NCBI RefSeq assembly: GCF_000498575.2
Contig: NZ_AWSQ01000004.1
Location: 454,865-518,864 of the forward strand
DNA from: Pseudomonas taeanensis MS-3
GTDB taxonomy: Bacteria; Pseudomonadota; Gammaproteobacteria; Pseudomonadales; Pseudomonadaceae
Length of the DNA stretch: 64,000 bases
Reading direction: 5' to 3'
In this document: positions 61,879-64,000 of the stretch, in pieces
Numbering within the stretch: position 1 is the stretch's first letter
Layout of the letters: every line of letters begins with the position of its first letter
Notes under the pieces: model-generated
The model's database searches: none
What the model was told of the DNA's origin: nothing
The model's input: only the letters and a program-made list of their open reading frames with translations
Made by a program: the position numbers and the translations under genes

Positions 61879-63825
61879 TCAGCTGCCGCTGTCGCTGCTG
61901 TCATCTTCGATGTCCCAGCGCACCATCATCGCGTGGTCCTCGTGGATCAGGTTGTGACAGTGAATGATGTATTTGCCGGTAAAGTCGCGAAAGCGCAGCA
62001 GTACCTTCATGCTGGTGTTCGGCCCAAGATTGAAGACATCCTTGCGCCCTTGCTCATGCAGCGGTATCGGCACAATCCGATCATCGATGCGCTTCTCGAT
62101 GATCCGCCCCTCCTCGAAGTGGATATGGATCGGGTGCGCCCAGCCACCGGAATCGTTGATCAGTTCCCAGACCTCGACTGCATCACGCTCGATCTTCTCC
62201 ACCGGGCGTAGCGGGTCGAAGAACTTGCCATTCACCGCCCACATGCCGTTGCGTCGATCGAACTCCCAGCGCCGTTCCTTGGCATCTTTAATCTCTTGTG
62301 GATCGAGCGGGCGCAGCTCGCGCAACAGGCTGGGCACTTGGCTGAGATCCTGCTCTGGCGGGTAACGATCGACGATGATCTTCAATAGCCGTACGCCGGG
62401 TTTTTCTACCTTGTCGGGCAGGCGGGTCTTGTCCTGAGTCAGTCGATTGACCAGATAAAGTTCCGTGCCAATCGGATAGCGGGAAAAGTCCACAACGATG
62501 TCGGCGCGCTCGGCCACCGCCAACCGGACCGAAAATTGCTCATATAACGGCGCAGGCAGCAGGTTGCCGTCGTTGGCGATATAGCTGAACGACTGCTCCT
62601 TGTTATCGCCAGTGATCAGATAGAAGGCGTAGAAACGGCTCGGCCCGCCATTGAGCAGACGCAAGCGGTACTTGCGAGCTGCCACGCGCAAGACCGGCTC
62701 GATATAGCCGTTGACCACTACCTTGTCGCCGAGCACCCCGTCGGGGTCGATCTGATCCCAAATCAGCAAGCCGTTGCGGTCGAACAGGCGGTCGGCGAAT
62801 TCCAGCGGATAGTCATAGGGATAACTGGGCAAACGCAGTGCGCTAGGACTCGGGTCGCGCTCGTTGTCCGAGTCGATGTGATCGAAGAGCAGATAGAAGC
62901 CCGACAGGCCGCGAACCAGATTCGGCGCGGTGAAGTCCAGGGTGTGGTCGTGGTAGAACAGCGTGCCCATGGCCTCACGCGGGTCGCCGATACCGTTCTG
63001 CAGCTCGTCGTAACCGGCGTATATATTGGCGTAAAAATTGTCCTTGAACTCGCCTGGCGAAGCCAGCGTCGGCCCGGCTTTGTTGGCACTGTAATAGTCA
63101 CCCGGAAAGCCGTCACTCTCCGAGGCGGAGTGCGCATTGTGCAGGTGGATCGATATCTCCGGCGTGCCGAAGCCCACATGGTCCGGCGGCAGGCGGTTAT
63201 GCATGCGCACGATGGTCGGCTGGCCATAGTAGGCGAAGATGACCGGTCCCGGGATGGTCGCCACTGGCCCGTTACCTGCAAAACCCCATACGCGCTGCGG
63301 CGGATAAGCGGGATTGAAAACCCAGGCGGGATTTTCCTTGGCGCTCAACTCGTAATGAGCCGGAGAGTACTGCCGCGGCCTCACGTACAGCTCGTTCCAG
63401 CGTTGATGCAGGTCACGTCCGGCCTCACCGGCGGCAGTATTGGCGACCTCCATGGGGGGCGGGTCGAGCACCACGGGTTGCAGCTGACCGACCGCTACGG
63501 GCAGTTCAATCTGCCAGGGAATAGTCGGCGGGCTGGATGACTGAGCATTAGGTGCGTCATCGTCCTCGTCATCTTCGTCGTCACCTCTGCGCCGACGACT
63601 CTTGGCGCTACTGTCGAATGCACTCAATAACAGGGGGGCAGCCAACGCCGCACCGGTCAGTTTGAGGAAGCTACGCCGAGCTGCGCCCTGGATCGGGTCG
63701 CCCGCACTGATGGCCTGAATACTCTTATCGCAGGTCTGGGTAGGCTCAGCGGCTGATATAGACGCTACCCCCTGCTTGCTGGCTGGCAGTTCTTTCCGTG
63801 TGTCTATCAAGGTTCGGGATTTCAT
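61879..63825 (-). CDS. Tat-exported multicopper oxidase (CotA/bilirubin oxidase type)
   Basis: 648 residues. A Tat-type signal (ARRSFLKLTGAALAAPLLLSAFD, near residues 49-72) is followed by an unusual basic then acidic tract (SRRRRGDDEDDEDDDAP). Copper motifs: HLHNAHSAS, YHDHTLDF, HPIHIHFEEG and the terminal HCHNLIHEDHAMM with type 1 and type 2/3 ligands, including Met as axial ligand. It should oxidise phenols, metals or pigments in the periplasm or outside. A cluster of copper tolerance genes is not visible within the window. Confidence 0.93.
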   Translation of the reverse strand: MKSRTLIDTRKELPASKQGVASISAAEPTQTCDKSIQAISAGDPIQGAARRSFLKLTGAALAAPLLLSAFDSSAKSRRRRGDDEDDEDDDAPNAQSSSPPTIPWQIELPVAVGQLQPVVLDPPPMEVANTAAGEAGRDLHQRWNELYVRPRQYSPAHYELSAKENPAWVFNPAYPPQRVWGFAGNGPVATIPGPVIFAYYGQPTIVRMHNRLPPDHVGFGTPEISIHLHNAHSASESDGFPGDYYSANKAGPTLASPGEFKDNFYANIYAGYDELQNGIGDPREAMGTLFYHDHTLDFTAPNLVRGLSGFYLLFDHIDSDNERDPSPSALRLPSYPYDYPLEFADRLFDRNGLLIWDQIDPDGVLGDKVVVNGYIEPVLRVAARKYRLRLLNGGPSRFYAFYLITGDNKEQSFSYIANDGNLLPAPLYEQFSVRLAVAERADIVVDFSRYPIGTELYLVNRLTQDKTRLPDKVEKPGVRLLKIIVDRYPPEQDLSQVPSLLRELRPLDPQEIKDAKERRWEFDRRNGMWAVNGKFFDPLRPVEKIERDAVEVWELINDSGGWAHPIHIHFEEGRIIEKRIDDRIVPIPLHEQGRKDVFNLGPNTSMKVLLRFRDFTGKYIIHCHNLIHEDHAMMVRWDIEDDSSDSGS

Positions 63826-64000
63826 GGGGCTGACTCTCCCACCTTAAAACTGTTAATCCTCCCTGCTAGTAGCTTGACCGACCGTGGGCCCTATGACATT
63901 CGTTCAGCCGAACTTCCTGTTGTCATGCACCAGCGACCTTGCGACCGCTGAGCAATTCGCTCCTGTTTTCCAGGCTGGCTCAGGGTATAGACAGCGCCCT

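Overview
The window is a chromosomal segment of a Pseudomonas. The evidence is the gacA-uvrC-pgsA-tRNA block, the htpG and thioesterase neighbourhood, a purine-degradation cluster in the order xdhA-xdhB-xdhC-guaD ... alc-allA-puuD, REP-type palindromes, and AlgU- and FliA-like promoters. Codon use is GC-rich. It does not look like P. aeruginosa itself, but the species cannot be named from sequence alone.

Layout. 1-8050: a hybrid sensor kinase (cut by the left edge) with an OmpR-type regulator, a chemoreceptor, a DUF3859 protein, an exported amidohydrolase and an exported dienelactone hydrolase-like protein. 8055-9366: IS3-family element, copy 1. 9377-16645: htpG, a membrane protein, two coupled thioesterases, a small lipoprotein, MAPEG and DUF599 membrane proteins and brnQ. 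17483-43030: purine catabolism and uptake, interrupted by IS copy 2 (23879-25190). 43153-49589: a DUF2383-type protein, a small secreted protein, a TRIC/UPF0126 channel with glutathione reductase, a VOC protein, galU and an HD-GYP protein. 49966-58295: tRNA-Leu, tRNA-Cys and tRNA-Gly, with an island of about 7.9 kb integrated in tRNA-Cys. 58363-61426: pgsA, uvrC and gacA. 61879-63825: a Tat-exported multicopper oxidase.

Purine logic. A Tsx-like outer-membrane channel and two NCS2 permeases bring in nucleosides and bases. GuaD makes xanthine and XdhAB (matured by XdhC) makes urate. Membrane-bound PuuD oxidises urate, then UraH, UraD, PuuE, Alc and AllA carry it to glyoxylate and urea. A FCD-type GntR regulator sits in the cluster. 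Palindromes TTGTnnACAA lie over the promoters of the AzgA-type permease, uraH, puuE, uacT and a duplicated uacT-like promoter, and one lies upstream of the regulator gene. A second motif, CTGAC-N6-GTCAG, recurs just downstream of four of these -10 regions, including xdhA, which has no GntR-type box. A chemoreceptor with its own FliA-like promoter is embedded in the cluster and is a good candidate purine sensor.

Most interesting structural observations: (1) both IS copies sit in the same orientation, 22-23 bp from the dyad centre of a Rho-independent terminator, with different 3-bp target duplications; (2) the uacT-porin unit is tandemly duplicated, with the second permease reduced to a 105-codon remnant while its operators persist; (3) the tRNA-Cys island has 50-bp identical att repeats, 11-bp-periodic arm-site-like iterons at both ends that are built into coding sequence, and a replacement terminator; (4) a 58-codon ORF lies between xdhB and xdhC and overlaps xdhC by ATGA.
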